Source: WVZL01 sp041862375 (lineage in GTDB: Bacteria > Acidobacteriota > Aminicenantia > Aminicenantales > Aminicenantaceae). Taken from it: a DNA stretch of 35,277 bases. Location: assembly GCA_041862375.1 (NCBI GenBank), contig JBGVTE010000032.1:1-35277 (forward strand). Reading direction: 5' to 3'. Shown piece by piece: positions 16,844 through 24,785 of this stretch. The first letter of the stretch is position 1. The number at the start of each line of letters is the position of its first letter. The translations under genes were made by a program, and so were the position numbers. Under the pieces are notes generated by a model. It was not told the origin of the DNA, searched no databases, and saw only the letters and a program-made list of their open reading frames with translations.

Positions 16844-18129
16844 CTACCAACACCTCTCATACGTTCTAATACCTTTTCTTTGCCGAGAAGCTCCATTATC
16901 TCGAAGAGACCTGCTCCCCTCGTTTTTCCGCTGATCGCCACACGTGTTGGGTGAATTATGTTCGAAGCTTTGAGGTTTTTCTCCTCCACAAGGTCACGGC
17001 AGATTTCTTCTATCTTCTCATGCGAAAAATCATCAAGCTCCTCCAGCCGGTCAGCGAAGATTTTCAGGTTAGCTTTATTCTCTTCACTCCCGAGGTGCTT
17101 CCTCTTCCCGTCCTCATCTACGGTAAAATCGTCTGTGATAAAACAATCGGCAAGGTCCACGAATTCTCTCAGTGTCTTTATTCTTATTTTATAAAGGTCA
17201 ACCAGCCTGGATAAGTAATCATCGGTCAGGCCGGCTATATCCAATCCTGCTTTCGATAGCTGATCTTTGATAAGGGGAAGAACCTCTTCTGTCTTTCTTT
17301 TCATTATATACTCGCCATTCAGCCACTTGAGTTTCTGAATGTCAAACTTTGCCTGAACATCACTCATATCCGATATATCAAACAGGCTAACTGCCTCATC
17401 CATCGATAATATTTCGCGGTCATCACCTGGAGACCATCCTAAAAGTATTAAATAGTTTGCAAGAGCTTCTGGCAAAAATCCCCCATTCCTGTACTCTTCG
17501 ACTGAGACACCGCCGTGCCTTTTGGAAAGTTTTGCTCCATCAGGCCCCAAGATGAGCGGCATATGCCCGAATTTCGGCGGCGTCAGACCCAGAGCCTCGT
17601 AAAAAAGTATCTGCTTCGGAGTGTTTGAAATATGATCATCCCCTCTTAGAATATGTGTAACTTCCAGGTAAGCATCATCTATGACACAGGCAAAGTTGTA
17701 GGTGGGTGAACCATCGGATTTAATCATGACCTGGTCCTTGATTTCATCAGTGTTAACAGTAATACTTCCGTGAATCATGTCGTCCAGTTCTATTGTTCGG
17801 CCTTTTTCTATTTTAAAAATAAAAGCATCTCCTTCTTTGTAAGCTCTTCCTTTAGCGAGCACCTCTTCTGCCTTTTCTCTGTAGACATTGAAGCGCTGAC
17901 TCTGGTAAAGCGGCTCTTCATCCCAGTTGACACCCATCCATTGAAGGTCATCGAAGATCTCATCGAGAAACTTTTTTTCAGACCTGACTTTGTCAGTGTC
18001 TTCTATCCTCAGCAAAAATTTACCTCCTGCGTGTCTTGCATACAGCCAGTTAAAAAGCGCAGTCCGGGCGCTTCCCAGGTGCAGAAATCCTGTCGGGCTC
18101 GGTGCAAACCTTACTCTTACAGTATTCAT
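16840..18129 (-). CDS. gltX: Glutamyl-tRNA synthetase, compact form
   Basis: A 429-residue class I synthetase for tRNA-Glu, shorter than the usual 470-490. FAPSPTGFLHLGSAR carries the HIGH-type motif (HLGS, 17-20). RIEDTD, DGSPTYNF, LRGDDHISNTP and AKLSKRHG (KMSKS equivalent, near 200) identify the family. Compared with E. coli GltX, the cysteine-rich zinc-binding insertion that should follow residue 97 is absent: AYKEGDAFIFKI joins directly to what follows, a loss of about 40 residues. The anticodon-binding end is present. The gene heads an operon with glnS. The ribosome site is weak, and its promoter probably lies about 190 nt upstream. Confidence 0.95.
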   Translation of the reverse strand: MNTVRVRFAPSPTGFLHLGSARTALFNWLYARHAGGKFLLRIEDTDKVRSEKKFLDEIFDDLQWMGVNWDEEPLYQSQRFNVYREKAEEVLAKGRAYKEGDAFIFKIEKGRTIELDDMIHGSITVNTDEIKDQVMIKSDGSPTYNFACVIDDAYLEVTHILRGDDHISNTPKQILFYEALGLTPPKFGHMPLILGPDGAKLSKRHGGVSVEEYRNGGFLPEALANYLILLGWSPGDDREILSMDEAVSLFDISDMSDVQAKFDIQKLKWLNGEYIMKRKTEEVLPLIKDQLSKAGLDIAGLTDDYLSRLVDLYKIRIKTLREFVDLADCFITDDFTVDEDGKRKHLGSEENKANLKIFADRLEELDDFSHEKIEEICRDLVEEKNLKASNIIHPTRVAISGKTRGAGLFEIMELLGKEKVLERMRGVGR

Positions 18130-18325
18130 TTTCTCAGTAAATGGATGAGCAAGTTCTCAGTGTAACACTTGAGGGACTAAAACCAGATCCCAACTAAAGA
18201 TTGATATGCTCCTTTCTTCTCCTGACAACTATGATATCCAGGCGTATTTTTTTAGTTAATATTTTCAATGAGAACTTGGCGCAACAACTACAGCGATTAT
18301 TTCCGCCGCTTAATCTTACCCATTA

Positions 18326-18354
18326 CATATAACATAGCAGAATTCTGGGGTCAA
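18326..18354 (-). promoter_or_regulatory. Candidate sigma-70 promoter for gltX-glnS
   Basis: On the minus strand TTGACC (18354-18349) and TATATG (18331-18326) are 17 bp apart. This would give a leader of about 190 nt. Within the leader, CAAGTTCTCA near 18150 is complementary to TGAGAACTTG near 18268 and could form a long-range stem. No T-box signature was found. Nothing else is seen in 18130-18437. Confidence 0.45.
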
Positions 18355-18437
18355 TTAAAAAAGATGGGGCCGGGCTAAGCTATCTTCTTTATTTTCAATA
18401 GAAAAGATGGAAAAATCCAGGCGCAACTCAATTACTC

Positions 18438-18932
18438 TTATTGCAAACCCATTTTTTGGAATAATTTTCTATTTTTTGGAAGGGGGATTCTCTTTGTCTT
18501 TATTTTTATGGGAAGAGAGTGAGATGCCCATTTTAATTCAAGTAACTTTACTCTCCTTTTTTCTAAAACCTTCCACTCTAAAAGATTCTTCCAAAGAAAA
18601 ATTCTCATCCCTGCAACAATTCCCCTTGAACCAACTACAACTGTCCAACGCGGACTAAAACTTAAGAATATTGTGAATAAGACGAAAAGGATGTAATTCT
18701 TATCATTTCCTGGTTCAACAACAACGAAAGATATACTAAAAAGTAAATAAAGTATCAAAAGAATCCAGCGCAGCCAGTTGAGGTGAATTGTTCGATTGAA
18801 TTTTGAAGACCACTCTGTATAAACTATCCCAATTAACATTTTTTTTTCATTCAAAGTAAATTTATTAAGAAAATAGACGATAATACCTGACGAGGCAAAA
18901 GATGTGTAAATAACAAGAAGAGGGCTCATCAT
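18438..18932 (-). CDS. Small membrane protein of unknown function
   Basis: A 164-residue protein. Hydrophobic segments lie near residues 4-22, 52-72 and 78-95. They are followed by a basic cytoplasmic tail containing WKNLLEWKVLEKRRVKLLEL, a pattern recalling PH-like or DUF5673-type tails of bacterial membrane proteins. I do not recognise a definite family. The ribosome site is weak. It lies downstream of the redoxin/beta-propeller group on the same strand, separated by a repeat arm, so it may or may not belong to that unit. Confidence 0.55.
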   Translation of the reverse strand: MMSPLLVIYTSFASSGIIVYFLNKFTLNEKKMLIGIVYTEWSSKFNRTIHLNWLRWILLILYLLFSISFVVVEPGNDKNYILFVLFTIFLSFSPRWTVVVGSRGIVAGMRIFLWKNLLEWKVLEKRRVKLLELKWASHSLPIKIKTKRIPLPKNRKLFQKMGLQ

Positions 18933-18975
18933 TTACCGCTCACATTTTAATTTTAGAGCTCATTTCAAAGTTACA

Positions 18976-19046
18976 GGATTCCTTGTCATTGCGATGAACG
19001 GAGTGAAGAAGCAATCTCATCCTTTCGATGCCATTACTTGGAATCC
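18976..19046. repeat. Single arm of the palindromic repeat within a short inverted repeat
   Basis: TTGTCATTGCGATGAACGGA runs into GAAGCAATCTCAT (18983-19020) and matches the left arm of the repeats at 31 and 14051. It is bounded by GGATTCC (18976) and GGAATCC (19040). The second arm is missing or decayed. Confidence 0.5.
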
Positions 19047-19070
19047 CCTCGTCTCCTAAATAAAACTCAA

Positions 19071-19562
19071 TCAGAAAGAGAATATTTCATTCACCTGCTC
19101 GGAAGTTAGAGGAAGTGTGTATTTCTTCAACATTTTCCGGGCCCGATCAAATAAGATAACAGTCGTGCCATCTGGGTTTAATCCGGCAAAAACGCGGTAT
19201 TTATCCAGGAGAATCGGGAATTTGATTTTGTTTGCGAATACAAAACCCTTTATCTGCTTTTCAGCAATTTTTATGGACTTATCATTACTATCATTACTGT
19301 CTGAATCTCTGACAGCAACTCCCAGAGTAAATATATCCTGACCGTATGAATGAAGTGTGTTACAAAAGTCTACAAGAGCTTCAAGGCATAACGGACAGAA
19401 AAGGCTTTTAAAATCAAAAATTATTACGATTAGCTTTCGGGTACTGCAAAGATCATGAGGTGGGATTCTTTCAGGGGATAATCCATAAGAATTCAAAAAA
19501 ATGGAGCCGCCTATTGCAGCAACATTCAGCAGTAAAAGCCTTAATCCTTTCTTCAATCTCAT
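19071..19562 (-). CDS. Membrane-anchored redoxin (thioredoxin-like)
   Basis: A 163-residue protein with an N-terminal hydrophobic anchor (GLRLLLLNVAAIGGSIFL), placing the domain outside the membrane. The thioredoxin-fold core follows: LIVIIFDFKSLFCPLCLEAL, with a CPLC active-site dicysteine (about residues 56-59) in the AhpC/TSA-redoxin position. Later segments are FPILLDKYRVFAGLNPDGTTVILFD and a C-terminal helix. The start at 19562 is chosen because GGAGG lies 9 nt upstream; an ATG at 19580 would place that site inside the gene. It follows the beta-propeller gene on the same strand by 57 bp. It is plausibly a thiol oxidoreductase for the cysteine-rich mini-proteins upstream, but that is inference. 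Confidence 0.75.
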   Translation of the reverse strand: MRLKKGLRLLLLNVAAIGGSIFLNSYGLSPERIPPHDLCSTRKLIVIIFDFKSLFCPLCLEALVDFCNTLHSYGQDIFTLGVAVRDSDSNDSNDKSIKIAEKQIKGFVFANKIKFPILLDKYRVFAGLNPDGTTVILFDRARKMLKKYTLPLTSEQVNEIFSF

Positions 19563-19619
19563 TCTTCCGCACCTCCACATCTGTTCATTCCACTACAATC
19601 CCAAGCTGTCTTAAAAAGA

Positions 19620-20678
19620 CTAGGGTTGGTGTGCTTTTTTTAAAAAATATTTTTTAATGGTTGTTCCCATGCCAGCTCTCGAGTAGAGAAAGTTTTGATC
19701 ATCGATATGAATGCAGTGGCTTGATTCAGACAAGGTTACAGTGTTTAAATGGTTTCCTTCTGCATCAAGAATATAAACATCTCTGCTCCTGTTTTTAGAT
19801 AGGTGCCCTCCTAAAATAAAAAGATTTCCTGATGTATCGAGTGCAATATCCTTGTAAACAACCTCTACTGGAAGCTCAGAAGGGCCGAACTTTGTTTTAT
19901 CCATTCTTTTCCGCTTTACCTTCTTTTTTCCCAGTAAATGTTTTGTCCACAGCTTTTTTCCGTGTTTATCGAATTTTTGAATTTTATCCTCAAAAGAAGA
20001 AACTACATAAAGGTTGTGCTGGACGTCAATTTCAAACTTCTTTAAATTCTTCCAGTAATCCCTGCTTCCATCGAGATACCATAAATCTGATACAATTTTA
20101 CCTTGAGAATTAACTATACGTATGCTTTTTTGTTCTGAAAAAAAAGAGGTGGAAATGTATATCTTCTCCGGAGAAATAATTTTTAAATCCAAGATTGGTA
20201 TGCTCAAGGGAATATGTGTTTTGAAATTTAAATCTACATCAAAAACTTGAATTCCTGGAACACTCTGATCTGTAACATAGAGGCGCCCCTTGAAATGCTT
20301 AACAATCCTCGGAGCCAGGAATTCACCAGGACCCTGTCCTTTTCTTCCAGCCTTTTTAACCAGGATTCCTCTATCACTAAACTTCTTTATGGAATAATCC
20401 ATCATATCTGTGACATAGATATTTCCCTCTGGATCGGTCGTGATTCCGGCCCACATAAATAAAACATCATCATCTAAGCTTCCGACTGATAAAACTTCTT
20501 CTAAATGAATGCTCTTCAGCTCTTTTCCTTGCAGTGCAATGCAGGAAATACTCACTACAAGAAGAAGAACCAATATCAGGAATTTGGATTGCCTCGACTG
20601 CCGCCTTCCCTCCCGCTTGTAATAATTGATACTAAAAATATTCCTATTCTTTTCCTTCCCTTTGAGAATTTCGACCAT
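19620..20678 (-). CDS. 6-bladed beta-propeller (NHL/TolB-like) exported protein
   Basis: A 352-residue protein with an internal signal/anchor at about 30-48 (FLILVLLLVVSISC). The rest is repeating four-stranded blades of the 6-bladed beta-propeller family. Typical blade sequences are ITTDPEGNIYVTDMMDYSIKKF, GQGPGEFLAPRI, GRLYVTDQSVPGIQVFD and IALDTSGNLFILGG. Such propellers bind ligands or proteins at the cell surface. The long charged N-terminus ahead of the signal and the lack of a Shine-Dalgarno sequence at 20678 leave the start uncertain. It lies between the two CX6C mini-protein genes (upstream) and the redoxin (downstream). Confidence 0.8.
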   Translation of the reverse strand: MVEILKGKEKNRNIFSINYYKREGRRQSRQSKFLILVLLLVVSISCIALQGKELKSIHLEEVLSVGSLDDDVLFMWAGITTDPEGNIYVTDMMDYSIKKFSDRGILVKKAGRKGQGPGEFLAPRIVKHFKGRLYVTDQSVPGIQVFDVDLNFKTHIPLSIPILDLKIISPEKIYISTSFFSEQKSIRIVNSQGKIVSDLWYLDGSRDYWKNLKKFEIDVQHNLYVVSSFEDKIQKFDKHGKKLWTKHLLGKKKVKRKRMDKTKFGPSELPVEVVYKDIALDTSGNLFILGGHLSKNRSRDVYILDAEGNHLNTVTLSESSHCIHIDDQNFLYSRAGMGTTIKKYFLKKAHQP

Positions 20679-20732
20679 TGCTACTGAAGGATAACGCTCG
20701 AAATTATAGGATTATCTCAGTGAGCACTCCCC

Positions 20733-20951
20733 TCATAAATATACGATGCAGAAAAAATAACCTGGAAAGCAGTAGGCATACTGAATGCCCATCATCCAGT
20801 AATACCTAGACATACATTCCTCATACGCTTCATGGCAGTCTTTCATGGTAACTGCTTCCGCTTGATCAGCACTTTCAAACGCAAAAAAAGCTACAGAAAA
20901 TATGATGAGAAGAAGAGGGATTATTCTTTTTTTTACTTTTGCTCTCAACAT
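20733..20951 (-). CDS. Secreted CX6C...CX6C mini-protein 1
   Basis: A 72-residue protein. Residues 9-33 form a signal peptide (IIPLLLIIFSVAFFAF, then ESADQAEA). The mature part of about 38 residues has exactly four cysteines (39, 46, 61, 68) as two CX6C pairs, ending GYFFCIVYL. AGGAGGGG ahead of the ATG strongly supports translation. It is homologous in architecture to the protein at 20967-21206, whose gene lies 15 bp upstream. The family was not recognised. Two intramolecular disulfides, helped by the nearby CPLC redoxin, would fit. The hydrophobic aromatic-rich tail might insert in membranes. Confidence 0.72.
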   Translation of the reverse strand: MLRAKVKKRIIPLLLIIFSVAFFAFESADQAEAVTMKDCHEAYEECMSRYYWMMGIQYAYCFPGYFFCIVYL

Positions 20952-20966
20952 GACTTACCCCTCCTA

Positions 20967-21206
20967 TTATTCAAAGAATTCCAGACAGAAAGCATATCCG
21001 TTCAAACAAAATCCAATCATAGAGATACCAAGAGCAGGATTTGCCAATCCAGCAAGTACTGCTGATGCCATGCATTTTACCAATCCCTTATCGCAATCAG
21101 CTCTTAAGGCTTTGGGTGCCGAGGGATTTGCGATCAGGATAAATAAAAGTACTATCAAGGGAAGAGCAAAAAGTTTTCTCATGCCATTTGTTTTTAAAAT
21201 TTTCAT
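20967..21206 (-). CDS. Secreted CX6C...CX6C mini-protein 2
   Basis: A 79-residue protein, first gene of the group, with a near-perfect AAGGAGGTT ribosome site. The signal peptide spans about residues 9-35 (LFALPLIVLLFILIANPSA). The mature segment has four cysteines (38, 45, 67, 74) in two CX6C pairs separated by a Gly/Ala-rich stretch, and ends GYAFCLEFFE. It shares DC-x6-CM and GYxFC with mini-protein 1, so the two are tandem paralogues. The function is unknown. Candidates are a secreted signalling or antimicrobial peptide, or a structural surface peptide. Confidence 0.72.
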   Translation of the reverse strand: MKILKTNGMRKLFALPLIVLLFILIANPSAPKALRADCDKGLVKCMASAVLAGLANPALGISMIGFCLNGYAFCLEFFE

Positions 21207-21453
21207 CTGAACCTCCTTAAGATTTTTATCCTCATAATGTCCTTCCGTTCTTGTTTAAAGCAATTTTTATGCCATAGAAATGAGGTTGTAAAGATATCTG
21301 TAATTTATTGATTTTAGGGGGATTAGATGAATGGTGTGGAAGGAAAGATTAAATCGAGAGATAGGATGTCACACTTTTCTTGATTACATTCTGGTACTTG
21401 TTTTTTTTGTAGGTATTTAGTTGAGTGTGACATGACACTATGTGTGACATTTT

Positions 21454-21643
21454 AAAAAGGGGACAGGTTACTTTTTTTAAAATTAACAACTTTTGTCATT
21501 ATACAAGGTCACGTATAGCTGTCCCCCTCTTTTAAAAAAGTATCCTGCTCCCTTTTTTTTTAACAAAAGTTGTCAGTCCCTTTTTTCCCCTCAAAAAGTG
21601 ATAAAAAGTGGCAAAATTTAAAAAAGTAGCCTGTTTCCTTTTT
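21454..21643. repeat. Three REP-like units between mini-protein 2 and hutU
   Basis: AAAAAGGGGACAGGTTACTT (21454-21473, T-run to 21478) is followed by two inverted relatives: AAAAAAGTATCCTGCTCCCT at 21534 and AAAAAAGTAGCCTGTTTCCT at 21620, which overlaps the hutU stop. An exact 11-bp inverted repeat, ACAACTTTTGT with ACAAAAGTTGT, lies among them. Similar GGGGACAGGT units are common in REP families mobilised by tyrosine transposases. None is present here. The remainder of 21207-21641 holds no gene I can support. Confidence 0.55.
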
Positions 21644-23303
21644 AGGGGATTTTGATATTTTTTTCACGGGCAAACTTTATTGCTTCTTCATAGCCAGCAT
21701 CAGCATGGCGGGCCACACCCAACCCAGGATCAACAGTGAGCACCCTTTCCAGCCGTTTGTCTGTCGAATCCTCTCCATCTGCAACGATAACCATCCCAGC
21801 GTGGATAGAAAGGCCGATCCCCACACCCCCTCCGTGGTGGACAGAAACCCACGAGGCCCCGCTGACCGCATTCAACAGGGCATTGAGAATAGGCCAATCA
21901 GCAATGGCATCCGAACCATCCTTCATGCCTTCTGTTTCTCTGTTCGGTGAGGCCACTGACCCTGTATCAAGGTGGTCGCGTCCGATGACAATAGGAGCAG
22001 ATATTTTTCCCTGTTTTACCAGGTGGTTAATGACTGAGCCAAAACGAGCTCTCTCTCCATAGCCGAGCCAGCATATCCGGGATGGAAGCCCCTGGAACTT
22101 GACCTGCTTCTGAGCTTTCCTTATCCATCGTGCCAGTATTTCATCTTCTGGAAATTCTTTAAGCACCGCCTCGTCAGTCACATAGATATCTTCTGGATTT
22201 CCTGAGAGGGCAGCCCAGCGGAACGGACCTCTCCCATAACAGAAAAGAGGGCGTATGTATTCATGAACAAAACCTGGAATATCAAAAGCATTGTGAACGC
22301 CACCCTTTTCTGCCTGGCCACGAATGTTGTTTCCGTAATCAAATGCCTTAGCCCCTCTTCGCTGGAGCTCGAGCATTGCTTGCATATGGACAGCCATAGA
22401 CTCATAGGCCCTCTTTATGTATTCATCGGGTTTTTCTTTCCGAAGCTTGATTGCTTCCTCATAGGCAATGCCGTGAGGGATATAGCCGTTAAGCTCGTCA
22501 TGTGCTGACGTCTGATCAGTTAAAACATCGGGCACTACATTGCGCTCTACAAACTCAGGCAGAATATCAGCAGCATTTCCAAGAAGAGCTATAGACAGTG
22601 CTTCTCCCCGTTGTTTAGCATCTGAGGCAAGTTTCAGTGCTTCATCCAGGTTATCCACCATGGTATCAACATACTTTGTATCGAGCCGCCTTTGAACCCT
22701 CTCCCTGTCGACTTCAACCACAATGGCAACACCTTCATTCATGGTAACAGCAAGAGGCTGAGCACCTCCCATACCTCCAAGACCTGCTGTAAGAACAAGT
22801 TTCCCTTTGAGTGTGCCTCCGAAATATTTGCGTGCCACTGCTGCCAGAGTCTCGAAGGTGCCCTGGAGAATTCCCTGGGTCCCGATGTATATCCAGCTCC
22901 CGGCTGTCATCTGCCCGAACATTGTCAGCCCCTTAGCCTCCAGCCGCCGAAACTCATCCCAGGTAGCCCATTTTGGGACAATCAGGGCGTTGGCAATTAA
23001 AACGCGGGGAGCTTCAGCGTGCGTTTTAAAAACAGCCACCGGCTTTCCGGATTGGACAACTAACGTCTCATCATTTTCAAGCTTTTTCAAGCTGTCAACA
23101 ATTGCCCAGAAGCATTCCCAGTTTCTGGCTGCTTTCCCTGTTCCTCCATAGACTATGAGCTCTTCTGGCTTCTCCCCTACTTCAGGGTCAAGATTGTTCA
23201 TCAGCATGCGAAGGGCTCCCTCCTGAGACCAGCCCTTTGTCTGAAGTTGAGTTCCCCGAGGGGCTCTTATCTCCTTGTATTCATATTTTTTTTCAACGGC
23301 CAT
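21642..23303 (-). CDS. hutU: Urocanate hydratase
   Basis: A 553-residue urocanase, the second enzyme of histidine degradation, converting urocanate to imidazolonepropionate with tightly bound NAD. Recognised by long conserved blocks: LIVYGGTGKAARNWECF, FGQMTAGSWIYIGTQGILQG, LTAGLGGMGGAQPLAVTMN, DQTSAHDELNGYIPHG, RICWLGYGERARFG and SWVSVHHGGGVGIG. Length is normal. The ATG at 23303 is preferred because GGGAGGG lies just upstream; a further upstream ATG lacks such a site. No other hut gene is adjacent, so the pathway must be split in the genome. A REP-like unit overlaps its stop codon. Confidence 0.96.
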   Translation of the reverse strand: MAVEKKYEYKEIRAPRGTQLQTKGWSQEGALRMLMNNLDPEVGEKPEELIVYGGTGKAARNWECFWAIVDSLKKLENDETLVVQSGKPVAVFKTHAEAPRVLIANALIVPKWATWDEFRRLEAKGLTMFGQMTAGSWIYIGTQGILQGTFETLAAVARKYFGGTLKGKLVLTAGLGGMGGAQPLAVTMNEGVAIVVEVDRERVQRRLDTKYVDTMVDNLDEALKLASDAKQRGEALSIALLGNAADILPEFVERNVVPDVLTDQTSAHDELNGYIPHGIAYEEAIKLRKEKPDEYIKRAYESMAVHMQAMLELQRRGAKAFDYGNNIRGQAEKGGVHNAFDIPGFVHEYIRPLFCYGRGPFRWAALSGNPEDIYVTDEAVLKEFPEDEILARWIRKAQKQVKFQGLPSRICWLGYGERARFGSVINHLVKQGKISAPIVIGRDHLDTGSVASPNRETEGMKDGSDAIADWPILNALLNAVSGASWVSVHHGGGVGIGLSIHAGMVIVADGEDSTDKRLERVLTVDPGLGVARHADAGYEEAIKFAREKNIKIP

Positions 23304-23353
23304 GATTCCCTCCCGTTTCTTAGTTATATACAATATTTCCTCACTTTCATCAA

Positions 23354-23393
23354 CATTGGGGTCAGGCTTTCATAACTTTCATAACTTTCATAA
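23354..23393. repeat. 40-bp inverted repeat, left copy
   Basis: Begins CATTGGGGTCAGGC and ends with three TTTCATAA-type units. It is the exact reverse complement, over all 40 bases, of 24631-24670. Identity stops abruptly on both sides. It brackets the UPF0489 gene. Confidence 0.85.
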
Positions 23394-23632
23394 TTACTCG
23401 TTCTTTCTTTCTCAAGATTCACTCCTTTCCTTACACTCCCAGAGCCATCCTATCCGGCTCTATAACAAAAAGCAGGGCAAAAAAAGGGGTGTATATAACA
23501 GGATTTGTGTGGAAATAACACAGCGATTCTGCATAATTTCATTGATCTTGTGAGCATTTGATGATATATTCATTTTTCATCTCCTTCAACTCCATTCTAT
23601 TAAGTAAAAGGAAATATCTATAGGATTGACGC

Positions 23633-24535
23633 ATGAAGAAACGTGCGAGCAAAAGAGTTCCTATATATATATTTGACGAGCATGATGAGGCATTCTACTT
23701 CTGGCATAAAGCGAAATATGAGGGATATCTAAAAGAGCCTCTTGATCTTTTCCATGTCGATGGGCATGACGATATGAATAGAGTGGAAAAATTTGAAAGA
23801 TCAATTTATTTCAATAGTTACCAGAGAGAGAGTTATCTAGAATTTTACGAAAATTTCGTAAAGAAAGAGCTGAATAATGCAAGCTTCATCTTTCCCGCAA
23901 TCCTGAATGGATTGATTAAAGATGTCTATTTTATTTATCCGAAATGGAGAAACTTCAAGCCAAGAAGAAAACAGTTTACGGTTGCATCTGCTTTTGGTGA
24001 AGGAAAAATATTAAAGTACGGTATCAAAGTCGATAAACATTCTGATCCGAGAATTTTAAAAGCTTTGCCTGATATGAAATGCTTTAATTTTCACATGCTT
24101 GAAGTCGAAGGCATACCAAAAAACAGAAAGGTTATCTTGGATATCGATCTTGATTATTTTGCATGCAGGGATTCAATTTCGAACAATGTAAATTATTCAC
24201 TAGAGATAACCAAAGAGCAATTTCTTAAAAAGGAGGCTGTTTTAAAAGATAAATCCCTGCGATTTAGTGGACTGCTTTTTCACTTCTTCAAGAAAAATAA
24301 GAAATACTATGTGAGGATTGAAAGAAAAAAAGTAAAGGATATGTCCTATTTACCGACAACGAAAGAAATTGAATCTTCCATGAACAACCTGATGAGCACC
24401 TTGGTCAGTAAAAATACAAAACCGATCGTTATTACAATTAGCAGGTCTTGTATTAGCGGTCATTGCCCTAATAATTACTTCAAATCGATTGAAACGAAGC
24501 TTAAACAAAAATTGGCACTCTTGCTTGATTCGTAA
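23633..24535 (+). CDS. UPF0489 family protein
   Basis: A 300-residue protein matching the UPF0489 (C5orf22-like) family. That family has an arginase/deacetylase-like core with metal-binding acidic and histidine residues but no established reaction. Visible motifs are IYIFDEHDEAFYFWHKA near the start, LFHVDGHDDM (39-48), VILDIDLDYFACRD in the middle and SRSCISGHCPNNYF near the C-terminus. The ATG is preceded by TAGGA at a suitable distance. The gene stands alone between hutU (divergent) and the GGDEF protein. It is enclosed by a perfect 40-bp inverted repeat, which suggests it may have arrived as a mobile cassette. No transposase is present. Confidence 0.82.
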   Translation: MKKRASKRVPIYIFDEHDEAFYFWHKAKYEGYLKEPLDLFHVDGHDDMNRVEKFERSIYFNSYQRESYLEFYENFVKKELNNASFIFPAILNGLIKDVYFIYPKWRNFKPRRKQFTVASAFGEGKILKYGIKVDKHSDPRILKALPDMKCFNFHMLEVEGIPKNRKVILDIDLDYFACRDSISNNVNYSLEITKEQFLKKEAVLKDKSLRFSGLLFHFFKKNKKYYVRIERKKVKDMSYLPTTKEIESSMNNLMSTLVSKNTKPIVITISRSCISGHCPNNYFKSIETKLKQKLALLLDS

Positions 24536-24630
24536 ATGTAATGCTTCTACGGCCGATTCTTTCACTCGCTCCTATCCGGCCAAAGGTCCACTTCATCCTC
24601 ACTGACCCTTTAAAGCTCATTAATACTCAT

Positions 24631-24670
24631 TTATGAAAGTTATGAAAGTTATGAAAGCCTGACCCCAATG
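24631..24670. repeat. 40-bp inverted repeat, right copy
   Basis: Exact reverse complement of 23354-23393, ending GCCTGACCCCAATG. It lies about 95 bp after the UPF0489 stop. No clear target-site duplication is visible outside the two copies. Confidence 0.85.
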
Positions 24671-24785
24671 AATGGGGGGTTGACTCAAGGCAAAGAAAAT
24701 ATTATAAAAAAATTAAGTAGTTGATAATTCCAAAAGAGATAAAGAGCTACTCCCTGAATAAAAAGTTATTAATCAATTGAGGATT

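Noticed and set aside
17770..18165. 131-codon plus-strand frame over the gltX start
   Set aside because: Antisense to the conserved catalytic domain of GltX. Phe/Ser-rich low-complexity product with no domain.
18130..18320. T-box or other riboswitch in the gltX leader
   Set aside because: A long-range 10-bp complementarity exists, but there is no T-box AGGGUGGNACCGCG-like element and no clear terminator/antiterminator pair.
22807..23151. Open frame of 114 codons on the plus strand inside hutU
   Set aside because: Antisense shadow of the strongly conserved urocanase. No ribosome site and a composition typical of a complementary frame.
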